Part shown: one piece after another, positions 12,399 to 23,876 of the stretch | Position numbering within the stretch: position 1 is the stretch's first letter | Layout: each line of letters starts with the position of its first letter | Source: Cocos nucifera | Lineage: Eukaryota > Streptophyta > Magnoliopsida > Arecales > Arecaceae | Assembly (NCBI GenBank): GCA_006176705.1 | Contig: QRFJ01000048.1 | Coordinates: forward strand, 1,499,825-1,563,824 | DNA length: 64,000 bases | Direction: 5' to 3' | Translations under genes and position numbers: made by a program | Notes under the pieces: generated by a model | The model's input: only the letters and a program-made list of their open reading frames with translations | Told to the model about the DNA's origin: nothing | Databases searched by the model: none

Positions 12399-12971
12399 TA
12401 TATTTTATTTTTTTAAAAAAAATATTATAATAAATTTTATTTGATAATAAAATTTTAGCATTTTAGAATAATTTTTATATTTATTATATTTTCTTATGTT
12501 ATATATCTGTATTTATTAGATAAAATATATAAAAAATAAAAATTTTAATTTTTTTAATTATTCAAGATCTATGGTAGCGATTTTATAACCGCTGCCATAT
12601 CCGTGCCAACCGCTGCCATAGATCCCTAATGTAAATGGTATCAACCACTATATTAGATCTATGACAACGATTAAAAAATCGCTGCCATAGATTATCTATG
12701 GCAGTGGTTACATAATCGCTGTTATAGGTTGATCTATTGCAGTGATTTATAAATCACTATAATAGGCTATCTATGGTAGCGGTTCAAACAACCGCTACAA
12801 CAATCGCTGCTATAGAGCTACAGCGATGGCTGCAGTAGCAACGGTTAAATAATCATTACCATAGCCTATGACAATAATTTTTTGGGCTACGACAGCGGTT
12901 ACGAACCATTACCGTAGCCCTTTTTTGTAGTAGTATTTTTCTATATTGTAGATGAAATCTAAGTATATATT

Positions 12972-13725
12972 TCAATAAAGAAGAGAGTGCGATCGATGAG
13001 TTATACAATTTAGCATGTAGTCCCAATCGAAGGGTTAACAAGTATACATCCTATATCGTTAGAAGAATGAGATTTCATATAAGAAAGCTTGAGATGCAAA
13101 GACAGATCCAGAATAATGAAATTGCTATGATAGAATATGAAGGAGAAGAGAAGATTGAATATCTTGGTGTATTGATAGATATCATAGAATTAAAGTATGG
13201 GTCCAAAAATTCAGTATTCCTATTTTAGTGTGAATGATGGGATATTAGCAATAAGATTGGTATTCATATCGATCCATACTTTACTAGTGTAAATTTTGCA
13301 TGAACATGGTACCAGAATGAATTGTATATATTTGCCACTCAAGCAAAATAAGTAATATATTTAAAGAATCCAAAATATCGAGATGATTATCATGTCGTAC
13401 AAAGAATAATACCTAGAGGCGTATATGACATACCAACCCGACTAGAGATGGACAATAATTCAGATCTACATAAAAAAAAGCTTTTTAAAAAGAAGAACAA
13501 ACATTGACCGAGCACCTTATTGACGAAGAACTTATGATAGCTTCCTTGAATAGGACTGATCTGCCATCCAATGAAGTTGAAACTGATTTTATATTTAATC
13601 TTGATGATTCAAAAGGTGATGATCAGTTTATAAATGATAATGAGATAGAAGATGATACATTAATTGATTATTGTAATTCAGAAGAGGATCTAGAAATCGA
13701 GGAGGATATAGATATTGATAAGTAG
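12972..13725 (+). pseudogene. TNP2-type transposase C-terminus (DUF4216 region)
   Basis: Translated with frame corrections: IDELYNLACSPNRRV, NKYTSYIVRRMRFH, then YLGVLIDIIELKYG and FTSVNFA, the conserved string of the DUF4216 domain found behind the transposase of plant CACTA elements. Interrupted by TAG and TGA codons. It is followed by an open stretch (13504-13725) with an acidic end (EEDLEIEEDIDIDK), also common in this ORF. The catalytic part is not in the window. Confidence 0.75.
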
Positions 13726-14236
13726 ATTTATATTCTTTGTTGAATCTTCTCTCACAATAATGGCATGTAATATAAATATATTCATTAGCATTTATGCATT
13801 TTTTACTATTATTATTTATTATTATATTCATTTATATGTCAAGTTAATTTAAGCATTGCAGGTATGGCGTCAGGAGGGATACGATGATGTTCGACTTTCC
13901 AGCCTATCCCTAAGCCTTCCCCCATTTTCACTACTACACATTGGAGTCATCGAAGGGCCCTATAGAGGTGGATCCGATTGAGGCAAGCTTGAGTGGTATT
14001 TTAATATTTTTTTATATAATAAAATTTAATTTTAATTTATCTATTAGGTTTATGGATGACTATTATACTAATAATTTATTCATTATTTTTTTCAAACCAT
14101 TCTCTTTCGATGGTGAGGTGAGGGCGAGGTCTGTTGAAGAACCTCGTCCTTAAGCGTTGGAGATGCGAGCATGAGGGACAGCATCTCCGCATCGAGATTC
14201 CGCCAGGCTATACCTGGCTTATTAGGGGATGGTGCA

Positions 14237-15132
14237 TGTTGGGATATTAGCTACTCTGATATCACCTTATTAAGGATCTAAAATTAAAATATTACGGTAG
14301 GAAGAAAAAAAAATAATAAAAAAATAATCAAGTACATGGATCAGCCCAAAGGCTCGCCTCCATGGGACATGCAAAGCTCCACTATGAAAGAAAAAATAAA
14401 TACAAGAGAAGAACATCCACTCTCAACTCACTGTACATAAATCTCTCTCAACTAGAAGCTACCCTCATAAAAGCTCTCTCAGAATCCTATGGAGATCCTT
14501 AGAAGCTACAAGATGCTCTACCCTCACAGCCTCCACACTGGATGCTACGCACCTATTATATCTTTCTCATGGGCTGCACGTACTCGACACTCTACCAAGC
14601 TTCTCTTGATGGCTGCTTGAGTCTCTCTACGTGCCTCTTACGCAACATGCACCACCACCTGCTCTACAGCATGTTAGTCCTTTAAATAAGATAAGAATCC
14701 ACTTCTCAGCAGTTCATAGGAGTCCTAACAGGACTCTTTTTCCTAATATAAGTCGAACATGATCTTGATGGAGTCTTAAAATATTTTTCGATCTTTAGAT
14801 CATGATTGCAGCCCTCCATGGCCGCTGGATCCTATGATCCACAAGCAACTCTCGTAGACCTTTTGGATTAATCACAATCCAAGTTCAAACAAAAAATCCC
14901 ATCCTATTTTGTTTGTCTTCATCGAGCCGACTCTGTCAGGGGTCGAGCTGGCTCGACTGCGTCTCATCCAAACTCCTACTTTCTATCTACCTGAGAGGAC
15001 TTGCTTGATTGCAGTTTGAGCCAGCTCAATCTCAGCCTGAGCTGACTTGACCCCGTATCCAAGCCAGCTCGACTGCTTGATGGTTTGATTCTCCTCTACT
15101 CTGGGTTGAATTCGAGGCATCAAATTCTAACA
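14237..15132 (-). repeat. 3' LTR of the gag-only copia element
   Basis: 896 bp, colinear with 16733-17633. Contains repeated GAGCCGGCTC- and 'gctcgac'-like words. By element orientation this is the downstream LTR. Confidence 0.85.
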
Positions 15133-15599
15133 ATCTCCATCTCGACTCTATATTCGGCCTTCACCTAACTTTGAGAGCTTGTGATCCATCTCGCCCCCAT
15201 GCCCTAGGGCATGCCTGCTGATCATGAATGGGTAAACATGGAAGTCGAGCTAGGCCGCTCGATCTTACCTCCATCAACTGCTGTGATCCTCCTAATCTGA
15301 GATCTGCTCAGGATAGCCTCCTGTGATAATAGGAACTTCACTTTGCGACGTCGCATGTCATCCTCTCGAGTCTCTCATCTCATATTTGATTCATCTCCAC
15401 CTGGAGCTCCACCTCGTACCGGACTCCCTCTGGCTCCTGAAGCTCCATCTTACATTGGACTTCCTATCAAATAGTAATATCCTCTCATTCTCTTCTTCCT
15501 CTCCAATATCATTCTATTATCGTGCATGATTTTTAAGATTTCTTCACCAGCTACCTACCTATAGCCATTTGAATCCAGACTACTCAGAAAGATAAGATT

Positions 15600-16500
15600 T
15601 CATCTGAAATTGGATATGTATTGGATCTCTTCCAATCTCCTCACCACACCATCATGTATCCTTCAGCTGACCATTCTGATGCCTCTAATTGCATAGCTCG
15701 ATCCATCTGGTAGAAAAATAGTACCCTCACTACTTTCTAGAGAGTCAAACTACTCTTCTCTACAATAAATATGATATATGCATGCAGAATCTAAAATCTA
15801 CTACTGGAAAGAAGTAATACCTCATCAGATATCTCTAAAATATCATCCTCTAACTTGCTACTAGTCGTTGCTATAGTAGCCCTTGTCTGATCCTTGAGTT
15901 ATGGGCAATTCTTGATATGATGCCCCAACTCATTGCATCGGTAGCATCTAATCTTGCTAGAATCCCTTATCTTAGATCTGGATCATCCTTCTCGCGATCT
16001 TCTACTGCTCCGTCTACTGATTCCTACTCTTTTAGAGACTGCCAAAGCTGAGATGCCGCCAGCTGAGCTCGAAGCTGAATTTTTTCTCTTGAGAACCTCA
16101 TTCTAGAGTATCGCTGTAGTGAATGAATATCGCTGCAATGACCTCGTCCATCTTGATGGTGCTCTTTTCTACTAGAAAAGCAATCACCAAGAACTCATAT
16201 GAAGGAGGAAGCAATGCTAGCAAGACCAATGCCTTGGTCTTCTCCTTAACTATTTCATCGACGTTGAGGACGTTGGTGAGGATCTTTTGAAAGTTGGATA
16301 GATGCTTCCGCATACTTTGACCTTCGTCCATCTATAGCTGATAGAACTATCTCCAAAAAAATAATATATTATGAGCGACTTTGCCATGTACAACTCCTCG
16401 AGCTTCGACCACAATGCCATCGAAAAAGTTTCGCTAAGTACATGGATCAACACATCATCTGCTAAATATAAGTGGATCGTGCTCACCATCTGCATCTGAA
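15600..16500 (-). pseudogene. Copia gag, zinc knuckle and protease/GAG-pre-integrase remnant
   Basis: Minus strand, 16495-16098: HLYLADDVLIHVLSETFSMA then LWSKLEELYMAKSL and MDEGQSMRKHLSNFQKIL, the UBN2-type gag of copia elements, with one frameshift near 16330. At 15946-15904 a CCHC zinc knuckle is intact: CYRCNELGHHIKNC. Further on, broken frames give DGSSYAIRGIRMV and IHDGVVRRLEEIQY, the region between protease and GAG-pre-integrase. Nothing of integrase, RT or RNase H follows. Confidence 0.8.
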
Positions 16501-16732
16501 TTTGCTTTCAATCTTTCACCTCCATGGTGACTAGCATCTCGTCTATAAGAGAGTGTCGATCAATCCATATTGAATGAGTATATCTTTTATCATTGCTTGT
16601 CATAAGAAGAAATTATTCTTCTTATTGAATCTACTGATCTCTATTTTGATTGCACTTATCTTCTCTATATTCTTCAATCTCTATCCACTATTGTAATCTG
16701 TACTCTGGTACTACCTGACTCTGATACCAATC

Positions 16733-17633
16733 TATTAGGATATCAGCTACTTTAATACCACTTTGTTAAGAATCTAGTATCGAGATATTATGATAGAAAA
16801 AAATAAAAAAATAAAATAAAAAAATAATCAAGTACATGGATCAGACCAAAAGCTCATCTTCACGGAGCATGCAAAGCTCTACTATGAAAGAGAAAAATAA
16901 GTATAAGAGGAGAACACCCACTTTCAACTCACTGTATATAAATCTTTCTTAACTAGAAGCTACTCTCACAAAAGTTCTCTCAAAATCCTAAGCAGATCCT
17001 CAGAAGCTACAAGATGTTCTGCCCTTACAACCTCCACGTCGGATGCTATGCACCTATTACTTCTTTCTCACAGGCTACACATACTCGATACTCTACCAAG
17101 CTCCTCTTAGCGGCTATCTGAGCTTCTCTACGTGCCTCTCATGCCACACGTGCCACCATCTGCTCTACAGCACCTCAGTTCTTTAAATAAGATGAGAATC
17201 CTCCTCTCAATAGTTCATAATAGTCCTAACATGACTCTTTCTCCTAATATGAGTCGAACATGATCTTGATGGAGTCTTGGAATATTTTTCAATCTTTAGA
17301 TCATGACTACATCCCTCCATGGCCGCTGGATCTTGTGGTTCACATGTAACTCTTATAGATCCTTTGGATTAATCACAATCTGAGTCCAAACAGAAAATCT
17401 CATCCTATTCTATTCATCTCCATCGAGCCGGCTCTATCAGGGGTTGAGCTAGCTCGACCGCGTCTCATCCAAATTTTTGCTTTCTGTCTGCCTAAGAGGA
17501 TCGGCTTGATTATGATTCGAGTTAGCTCAATCTCAGTCCAAGCCAACTCGATCCCGTATCCAAGCCAGCTCGACTGCTTGATGATTTAATTCTCTTCTAT
17601 TATGGATTGAATTCGAGATGTCAAATCTTAACA
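16733..17633 (-). repeat. 5' LTR of the gag-only copia element
   Basis: 901 bp direct repeat of 14237-15132, with many scattered substitutions (clearly older than the LTR pair at 20587-25543). The primer-binding site lies just left of it at 16717-16730. Confidence 0.85.
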
Positions 17634-18699
17634 ATGCGAGCCATGATAGATTGAGCTGGGCATTATTTGCCGTAGCTATACCCCGACGATACTCTTTGAT
17701 TGACATCAGTTTACATGATCTTAGAGAAAGATCTCCTATAGCCAGGGGGTGGAGGCAGTGCAACAGCGGCCATATGGCAGCATCACTATAGAGGACTGCG
17801 CTGTCATATGCCGCACGTATGAGGATTTAGCATATCAAGTAACTTTTTTTTATTTAAAATTTAATAATTAAATAGTATTTATTTTTAAATTTAGTTACTT
17901 ACTAACTAATTTGAATGTTAACTATGTAGGATCGATATGCCAAAAATACCATGAATTGAGCGAGACAGACAGTCTCATATTGTGGGGGTCCGAGGCCATT
18001 CATTCATCATATGAAGTAGATGGTGAGTAATTTTTATTTATCATATTTTAATTTTTTTAACTATTTAAATTTTTTTATTAATTATTCTTAAATTATAGAG
18101 AGTGGCGAGCTTTTTGGTAGGATCGAGATCTACTAGCGGACCTATCACCGACAGTTAGGGGACTGGATAATTGGGAGCCAGGAGATTTATGTAAGTTTTT
18201 TCAACTATTTTTTCATTCGCATTTTAATTTTTAGTACAAACTTAGAATAGCTATAAATTTAATTTTTAGAATCGTATGATAGACATTAGATCTCAGCCTA
18301 TCCTAGAGGGCTCGACTGCACTCACAGATGACAAGATCTATGATCGAATGCTTGGTATAAGACCCTATTATATTAGGAGGCTAGGACATGAGATTAGAGC
18401 TCCTACATTTTCATGTCCGTCCAGAGTTGACATCCATGCTGCCTGTGATGTCTAGCAGACGGAGATACAAAAATAGGCTACTAAGAATCGACAGCAGGCC
18501 GCTGAGTTGACTGCGCGCATTGACGAGTACCAGCTATTCCAGATGTAGATGATAAAGCAGATGGCATAGATGGAGCAGATGATGCAGATGATAAGGCAGC
18601 AATAGATCGATTCGAGCTTCTCTGAGCGCTCTCCTCCTTCGATCCATTCTCCTTCTCTAGATACTACCGATACTTGATGGCCGACGGTCTATTTCTATA

Positions 18700-19439
18700 T
18701 ATTTTTATTTTAGATATTTTATATTTATAAAAAAATATTTTTTATAATTATATTTTTAATAATGAAATGATGAAATTTATTTGTAGATGAAATGATGAAA
18801 TTTATTTATGGATGAAATAATAAAATTTATTTATGAATTTTTTATTTTAATTTGATTAATTATAAAATTAATATTAAAATATAAAATATATTTTTTATAA
18901 TTTATTTTAAAAAATTAATTTGTAATGAAATTATTTGCAATGAATATTTTTTTATCATAAATAATTTATTATTTATGATGAAAATAATTTGTTGTAAATA
19001 AAAAAATTATTTATGATGGATATAATCCATCGTAAATAAAAAAAATATTTACGATGGAAATAATCCATCATAAATAATAGATTATTTATGATAAAAATTA
19101 TCCATCATAAATAATTTATTATTTATGATGAAAATAGTTTTCCATCATAGATAATTTTTTATTTATGATGAAATTTTTTCATTGAAAAAAATATTATTTA
19201 TAATTAATATATTTTTTTCATCGTAAATAATTTCATAGTAGATAATTTAATGAATAAAAAAATTTACTATTAAAAATTTTTTATTATATAAAAAATTATT
19301 AGCGATGAAAATAATTTTTTCATCGCTAATTATTATCTACGACCTCATTTTTTGTGACGAAGAATTAGCAATGAAAATTTTGTTGTTAATATTACTAGCA
19401 ACAAAATATTTGCATCGCAAAAAATAGATTTTGTTATAA
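18700..19439 (+). repeat. CACTA 3' subterminal repeat region
   Basis: Very AT-rich run of 'catcataaataat', 'tttatgatga' and 'catcgcaaa' words in both orientations, the same set as 338-871, ending in a worn CACTA terminus at about 19439. No coding. Confidence 0.65.
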
Positions 19440-20096
19440 TAAGTCTTATACAACATCTTGCAACATTATCATAGCTGGAAGTACATCTGTAGTTTGAAGT
19501 ATATCGACGATCATGAGAGACTTTGGAATATCTTGAAATTCTTATTATCTTCTGCTTTGCTGAATTGACCTATTTCTTACAGAGATTTCTTTCTCTATTT
19601 TACTATTGGTTGAGGTGCTGATATTGAAGCTATTGTCATGGTTCCTATCTTGGCCTCCAATTTTCAATCCCTTGTCTAATTTAGAATCTGATTAGCAGTT
19701 CTCGTATTGTTGTCGATTCTTGAGGTTTTAATGGTGAGGCAGCTAGATTTGGATATATGAGTTTTCTATTGTCTTTTTCTTCTGAATGGCCTACTAGTCA
19801 GGAAGCATTTGTGTGTGGGAAAGAGTTTCTTTTTATTTGAATTTCTTTGGATGTTTTAGTTTTTCTGATCGGACTGATTATCTTGTAGCTTCATTCCGAA
19901 GGACTTTTTTTATTTTTATGTTTTTCTTCCATCTATCCCTTTGCATATGCTTTGCTTCTTCTCTTCGTCTCTGTAAATTTCTGACCGAGTAAAATTTAGG
20001 TGGCCGTTTTGCAGCTTTCGTTCTCATCAAAAAGATATTAATTATACTCATGTGCCAAAATCTAAGATTTTCATGGCTGCAAATCATGCATTTTTT
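19440..20096. other. Unassigned intergenic stretch
   Basis: No ORF with recognisable similarity and no repeat structure that I could define. It contains T-rich runs. It ends at the TAA target duplication of the Harbinger-like element at 20100. Confidence 0.5.
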
Positions 20097-20586
20097 TAAG
20101 GATCCATTTGGTTGAGGTATATTAGATTACGAAATAATCTGATAATTTTTTATAATTATTTATTTAAAAAATGATTAATATGGAGGAAAATAATATTTAC
20201 TACTTTTGGTTTATGAAAAATTACTCCAAAAAATGACACCAAAAAAGGATTATTATATTTGATTTAGAGGCAATTCTATATAGAAATATGATAAAATTTA
20301 TAAATATATACTTCAATATAAAATAATTTTTTAATACTATGATAGTATTGTCATCTCCAATCTATTATATATATAAAACAACACTCTATGAAAAAGTATT
20401 ATAGTGTTTCCACCTCAGCATATCAGATGATTTTAGTTGTGTTACGTAGATTATTATTTTATTATCTATAATAATTTAAAATATTATTTTTAAATAATAA
20501 AATAGTATTTAAAAAATTAAAAATAAAATATTTTAAAAATAAAAATAGAAAAGAGATAAGAGATGAAAAATATTTTAAAAAATTAT

Positions 20587-22101
20587 TGTTGGGGATAAAT
20601 CCCGCTCCTGCCAAAGCCCGGCCCGATGCTCGGCCCAATACACCCAGTAGCCGCTGAAGAGCTTTAGCGCCAAGGTCCGGGCCAAACTGCCTAGAGGCCG
20701 AACTCCCCTGCGCCAAGGTCCGGGCCGAACCGCCTAGAGGCCGAACTCCCCTGCGCCAAGGTCCGGGCCGAACTGCCTAGAGGCCGAACTCCCCTGCACC
20801 AAGGTCCGGGCCGAACTGCCTAGAGGACGAACTCCCACCGCCAGCCGAACTTCCTGACGGTCGAGCTCCTTGGACTCCAAGCGGCTGGACTTCTTCGGGA
20901 GACGGACTCCTCCCGGACGCCCGTTCGGCCATCCGAGCTTCTCCCGGGTTTTCCCTTCAGCCGAACTCCTTCGGATCCCACGGCCGAACTCCTTCGGACC
21001 GACCCCAGGCGAGCCCATGCAGCCGAACTCCTTCGGACCCCACGGCCGAACTCCTTCGGACCGACCCCAGGCGAGCCCATGCAGCCGAACTCCTTCGGAC
21101 CGACCCCAGGCGAGCCCATGCAGCCGAACTCCTTCGGACTTCCCACGGCCGAACTCCTTCGGACCGACCCCAGGCGAGCCCATGCAGCCGAACTCCTTCG
21201 GACCCCACGGCCGAACTCCTTCGGACCGACTTCAGGCGAGCCCAAGTGGCCGAACCCCTTCGGACCGACCCTAGGCGACCGAACTCCTCAGCGAGCCCTG
21301 GCCGAACCAACTAGCAACCGAAGTCCTTCAACTGGCCAGCCGAGCTTCTTCGGGCCTCTCAGCGGTCGAACTCCTCGGCAACCGTCCCGCGGCCGAACTC
21401 TACAGATGGCCGACCCTTCAGCCAGACGAACTCCCCCAGCTTCCCCTTCGGCCGAACTCTGTTACAAGTCCGAACTCCATTGGACGAACTGTCGCCTGCA
21501 GCAAGACCGGACGGCGCCTTCCTCTCCGTACCGGACTCCATGCGGCCCACGGCTCGCCGGTATGGCTCCCACGATCTACCGGACGACGCCTTCCTCTCCG
21601 TACCGGACTCCATGCGGCCCACGACTCGCCGGTATGGCTCCCACGATGACTCGCCGGTATGGCTCCCACGATCTACCGGACGACGCCTTCCTCTCCGTAC
21701 CGGACTCCATGCGGCCCACGACTCGCCGGTATGGCTCCCACGATCTACCGGACGACGCCTTCCTCTCCGTACCAAACTCCATGCTGCCCGACGACTCTCT
21801 GCCAGACGGCACAGCCGTCACCATCAACTAAGCTCCGCTATAAAAGGACCCCTCCCGACATACTAAGGCTAAGCTCTCTGAACTCTCGACTCTCTAAGCT
21901 CTCCTCCACATCTCTAAGCTCCGGAACTCATTCCGAGCACTCCATTACTGTTGGCCGGAAACTAACTTGACCGTCGGAGGGTCCTGCCGGAGCCACCACC
22001 CCACCGGTTCCGGACGGGACTTCGTTTTGCAGGTCCCCGGCGGCGACCTCAGCGGCCTCGACTCCGGCGACCTCCGACGGCGACGGATTTCGGCACCAAC
22101 A
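20587..22101 (+). repeat. Left LTR of the young element
   Basis: 1515 bp, GC-rich with three internal repeat arrays. These are a 43-bp unit (about 20670-20850, core AAGGTCCGGGCCGAACTGCC), a block of 'ccgaactccttcgg' units (20950-21290), and units built on 'ctcgccggtatggctccc' (21520-21790). TATAAAAG at 21839-21846 is the likely TATA box, so transcription would begin shortly after. The long ORFs in several frames here result from stop-poor GC-rich repeats, not from genes. Confidence 0.9.
21839..21846 (+). promoter_or_regulatory. TATA box in left LTR
   Basis: TATAAAAG about 255 bases before the LTR end. The same box is at 25283-25290 in the right LTR, and a TATAAAAAGA box sits at matching places (51065, 58504) in the related decayed element. 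Confidence 0.6.
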
Positions 22102-22480
22102 GATTGGCGCTAGAGGAAGGGACTGAACCTTCGAGGTTCCCTTGTTCTTAAAGGAGTGCTCGGCGACCCTTCTCTTCCCTCTCCAGAGATCTTCCTTTTC
22201 TCTTTCGAAGAGAAAACGCCACCCAGGAGAGCTTCCGCACGGCGTTCGGTGGCCTCTGCGACCCGATCCCGTCCAGGCCCGTCTGCTCCTGCTTCAGCCC
22301 CGGCGGCCTAGGTTCCACCTGCACCCGCGGTGGATGTGAAGCAGTTCGGCCTGCTTGACCGACAGATCCGTGGCCGTGGCCTCACGGAGGCGTTGCACGC
22401 TTTACAGCAGCCTCCGGTAGCGACTCCACCAGCAAGCCCGCCATGAGGGCGTGAGAAATCAGCCTTAAGGAAGAGCCCAA
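22102..22480 (+). pseudogene. gag N-terminal remnant without start codon
   Basis: Aligns with the gag start at 51414. There the protein starts MPPKKALTRRSTASA; here the same place (about 22213) reads TPPRRASARRSVASATRS, with ACG in place of ATG. The frame then hits TAG near 22310 and continues with similarity (VDVKQFGLLDRQIRGRG against MNTEQFNLLIQQVRGLA) to about 22400. No downstream gag or pol. Confidence 0.65.
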
Positions 22481-23144
22481 TCGCCCCGAAGAGAGAAACA
22501 GAGAGCAGAAGTTTCCCCGCCGAAGCGGAAAGAAGCTCGACTCGGAGAAAAGCCGGGCTCCCCCCAAAGCTCGGCATCAAGGTAAAATGAAGCTCGGTGG
22601 AAAGCCGAACTCCTCAACTCAACCTCCAAAATAAAGTTCGGCGCCGGCAAGGACGGAACGAAGCCCCCCTCCCAGAAGGTTCCGCAACTACGACCCGCTC
22701 CTCTAACTCGAATTCTCGGCAAAGTTAAGAGCCAACCGCCAAGACCTGAAGGACTACGGCCTCTCCAAACATGCGCGATCAAGGAGAAGATCGGCTATAG
22801 GCACTGCCGTAACCGGAAAAGACAAAGAAGGTTGGCCGTCCCGCGGCGTCATCAACGCCACCCCGGGGAGGAGCTAGGAGCTAGCTACATCGGTGATTGT
22901 CATCCCCAGCGACAAAGTCAAGAGAAGCATGGTCCAAATTATGAAGGCCGGCATGAGATAGAGGAGGTCGTCTGGACGGGACTTGCTGCTCGAGGGAGCT
23001 CCGAGGAACAACGCCCCGTCGACCCCTCAAACGAGAGCGCGCTGTCCACGATTTCCCTTCGGTAAAATTCTCCCCTCTGCATAATATTATTTCTGGATGC
23101 GAAAACTATGCGATGACAGGAGAGCAGCAGTCAATAATCGCCGC

Positions 23145-23440
23145 GTTAGGAACAGGAGGAGAACCTCGTCCTAGCGTGAGCAAAGTCGAAGGCCCCGTCC
23201 ACAAAGGACGGGATGGGGGGAGAAGCGAGGACGACGGTCCTCATGTGCCCCCACAGCCCGTTGGGAATAGGAGGAGAACCTCGTCCTAACGAGAGCAAAG
23301 TCGAAGACCCCGTTCACGAAGGACGGGATGGGGGGAGAAGCTCGGACGACGGTCCGGATGTGCCCCCACAGCCCGTTAGGAACAAGAGGAGAACCTCGTC
23401 CTAACGTGAGCAAGGTTCAAGGCCTAGCCCCAGAGTCTAC
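23145..23440 (+). repeat. 115-bp tandem repeats in the 3' internal region
   Basis: Units begin at about 23145, 23260 and 23375, each starting 'gttaggaacaggaggagaa' or close. The same 115-bp unit occurs four times at 56934-57385 in the decayed relative, between integrase and the 3' LTR. Confidence 0.85.
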
Positions 23441-23876
23441 GGCAAGCTTCACTACAGAAGACGAGGTCTCCTTCGGACCTCAGCTTCAACTTCGGTGTCA
23501 GCATCAGCGGGAGACGGGATCTCCCCCAAGCGATCATAACCTTGACTGCAAAAGAGGAGGTCTCCCCCGAATCGACTTCGGTTGATGAAGGCAATGTCAA
23601 CTCCGACCCTGACCACGGGGGGCGACATTGACTCCGGCCTCAACATCGGCTTCACCAATTTTAGCTGGAAACGGGTCCCACTTCAACTCCAAACATCGAC
23701 TGGGGATGAGGTCTCCCCCAAGCCTCAGCTTCAACTTCAGCGTCAATATTGGCTGGAGATGAGACCTCCCCGAGCTTCAGCTGCAACAAATGCGGAGCCT
23801 GGAAGAAGACTTCGGCAGTCGTCCTGTTTTGGTACTCCCTTCCTTCAATTTTTGAACTCGGGAGTGGGGGGGCTAC

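Larger units (their letters stand above)
9763..12931 (+). mobile_element. CACTA-like transposon, non-autonomous
   Basis: Left end ACTATAAAAATGGCC (9763) and right end, read inward, ACTACAAAAAAGGGC (12931 back) form an imperfect inverted repeat of CACTA type; AGT lies outside both ends, but the exact boundary and 3-bp duplication are ambiguous. Both sides have arrays of 15-20 bp subterminal repeats built on 'ctatggcagcggtt' in both orientations (9780-10050 and 12565-12900), typical of CACTA elements. The interior holds a long inverted repeat (10157-11110) and a decayed ORF (11125-12398). No TNP2 transposase. Confidence 0.6.
14237..17633 (-). mobile_element. Copia LTR retrotransposon, gag-only, internally deleted
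   Basis: LTRs at 14237-15132 and 16733-17633 are direct repeats starting TGTTGGGATAT / TATTAGGATAT on the plus strand and ending in TCTAACA / CTTAACA. Orientation is minus: next to the right LTR lies TTGGTATCAGAGTC read on the minus strand (16717-16730), the initiator-tRNA-Met primer site of plant copia elements, and next to the left LTR lies a purine tract with 'gatggagatt'. The 1.6-kb interior has gag, zinc knuckle and protease to GAG-pre-integrase remains, but no integrase or reverse transcriptase. Flanking 5-mers GTGCA and ATGCG are only partly alike. Confidence 0.85.
13862..18700 (+). pseudogene. CACTA ORF1/Ptta-like coding pieces split by copia insertion
   Basis: Exon-like pieces flank the copia element. 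Left: 13935-13985 (YYTLESSKGPIEVDP) and 14110-14236 (...GYTWLIRGWC). Right: 17640-17830, 17930-18020, 18100-18190 and 18270-18690. The last piece reads DDKIYDRMLGIRPYYIRRLG followed by GHEIRAP, the conserved 'VLG.R.GYv.GLG' block of plant CACTA ORFs, then a Q/M-rich coiled-coil-like tail. Stops and frameshifts show it is dead. Confidence 0.6.
12972..19439 (+). mobile_element. CACTA transposon, 3' portion, interrupted by copia
   Basis: Carries a TNP2-associated DUF4216 segment (12972-13450), an acidic tail (13504-13725), pieces of a second CACTA ORF (13862-14230 and 17634-18700), and an AT-rich subterminal region ending at 19439. The final bases, read inward, resemble the CACTACAAGAAAACCC terminus with several changes. 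A copia element (14237-17633) interrupts it. The 5' half with the catalytic part of TNP2 is missing; its left neighbour is the CACTA-like element ending at 12931. Confidence 0.65.

Noticed and set aside
13504..13725. Independent acidic small protein
   Set aside because: It directly follows the DUF4216 region of the CACTA element and fits its acidic tail, so it is treated as part of that pseudogene.
20734..21866. Long open frames in several frames on both strands (up to 250 codons)
   Set aside because: They lie in GC-rich tandem repeats of the LTR, occur in all frames, and recur in the second LTR. Lack of stop codons follows from composition.
22308..23065. ORFs in the interior of the young LTR element as captured host genes
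   Set aside because: Only the gag N-terminal remnant shows similarity to anything recognisable; the other frames overlap on opposite strands and look composition-driven.
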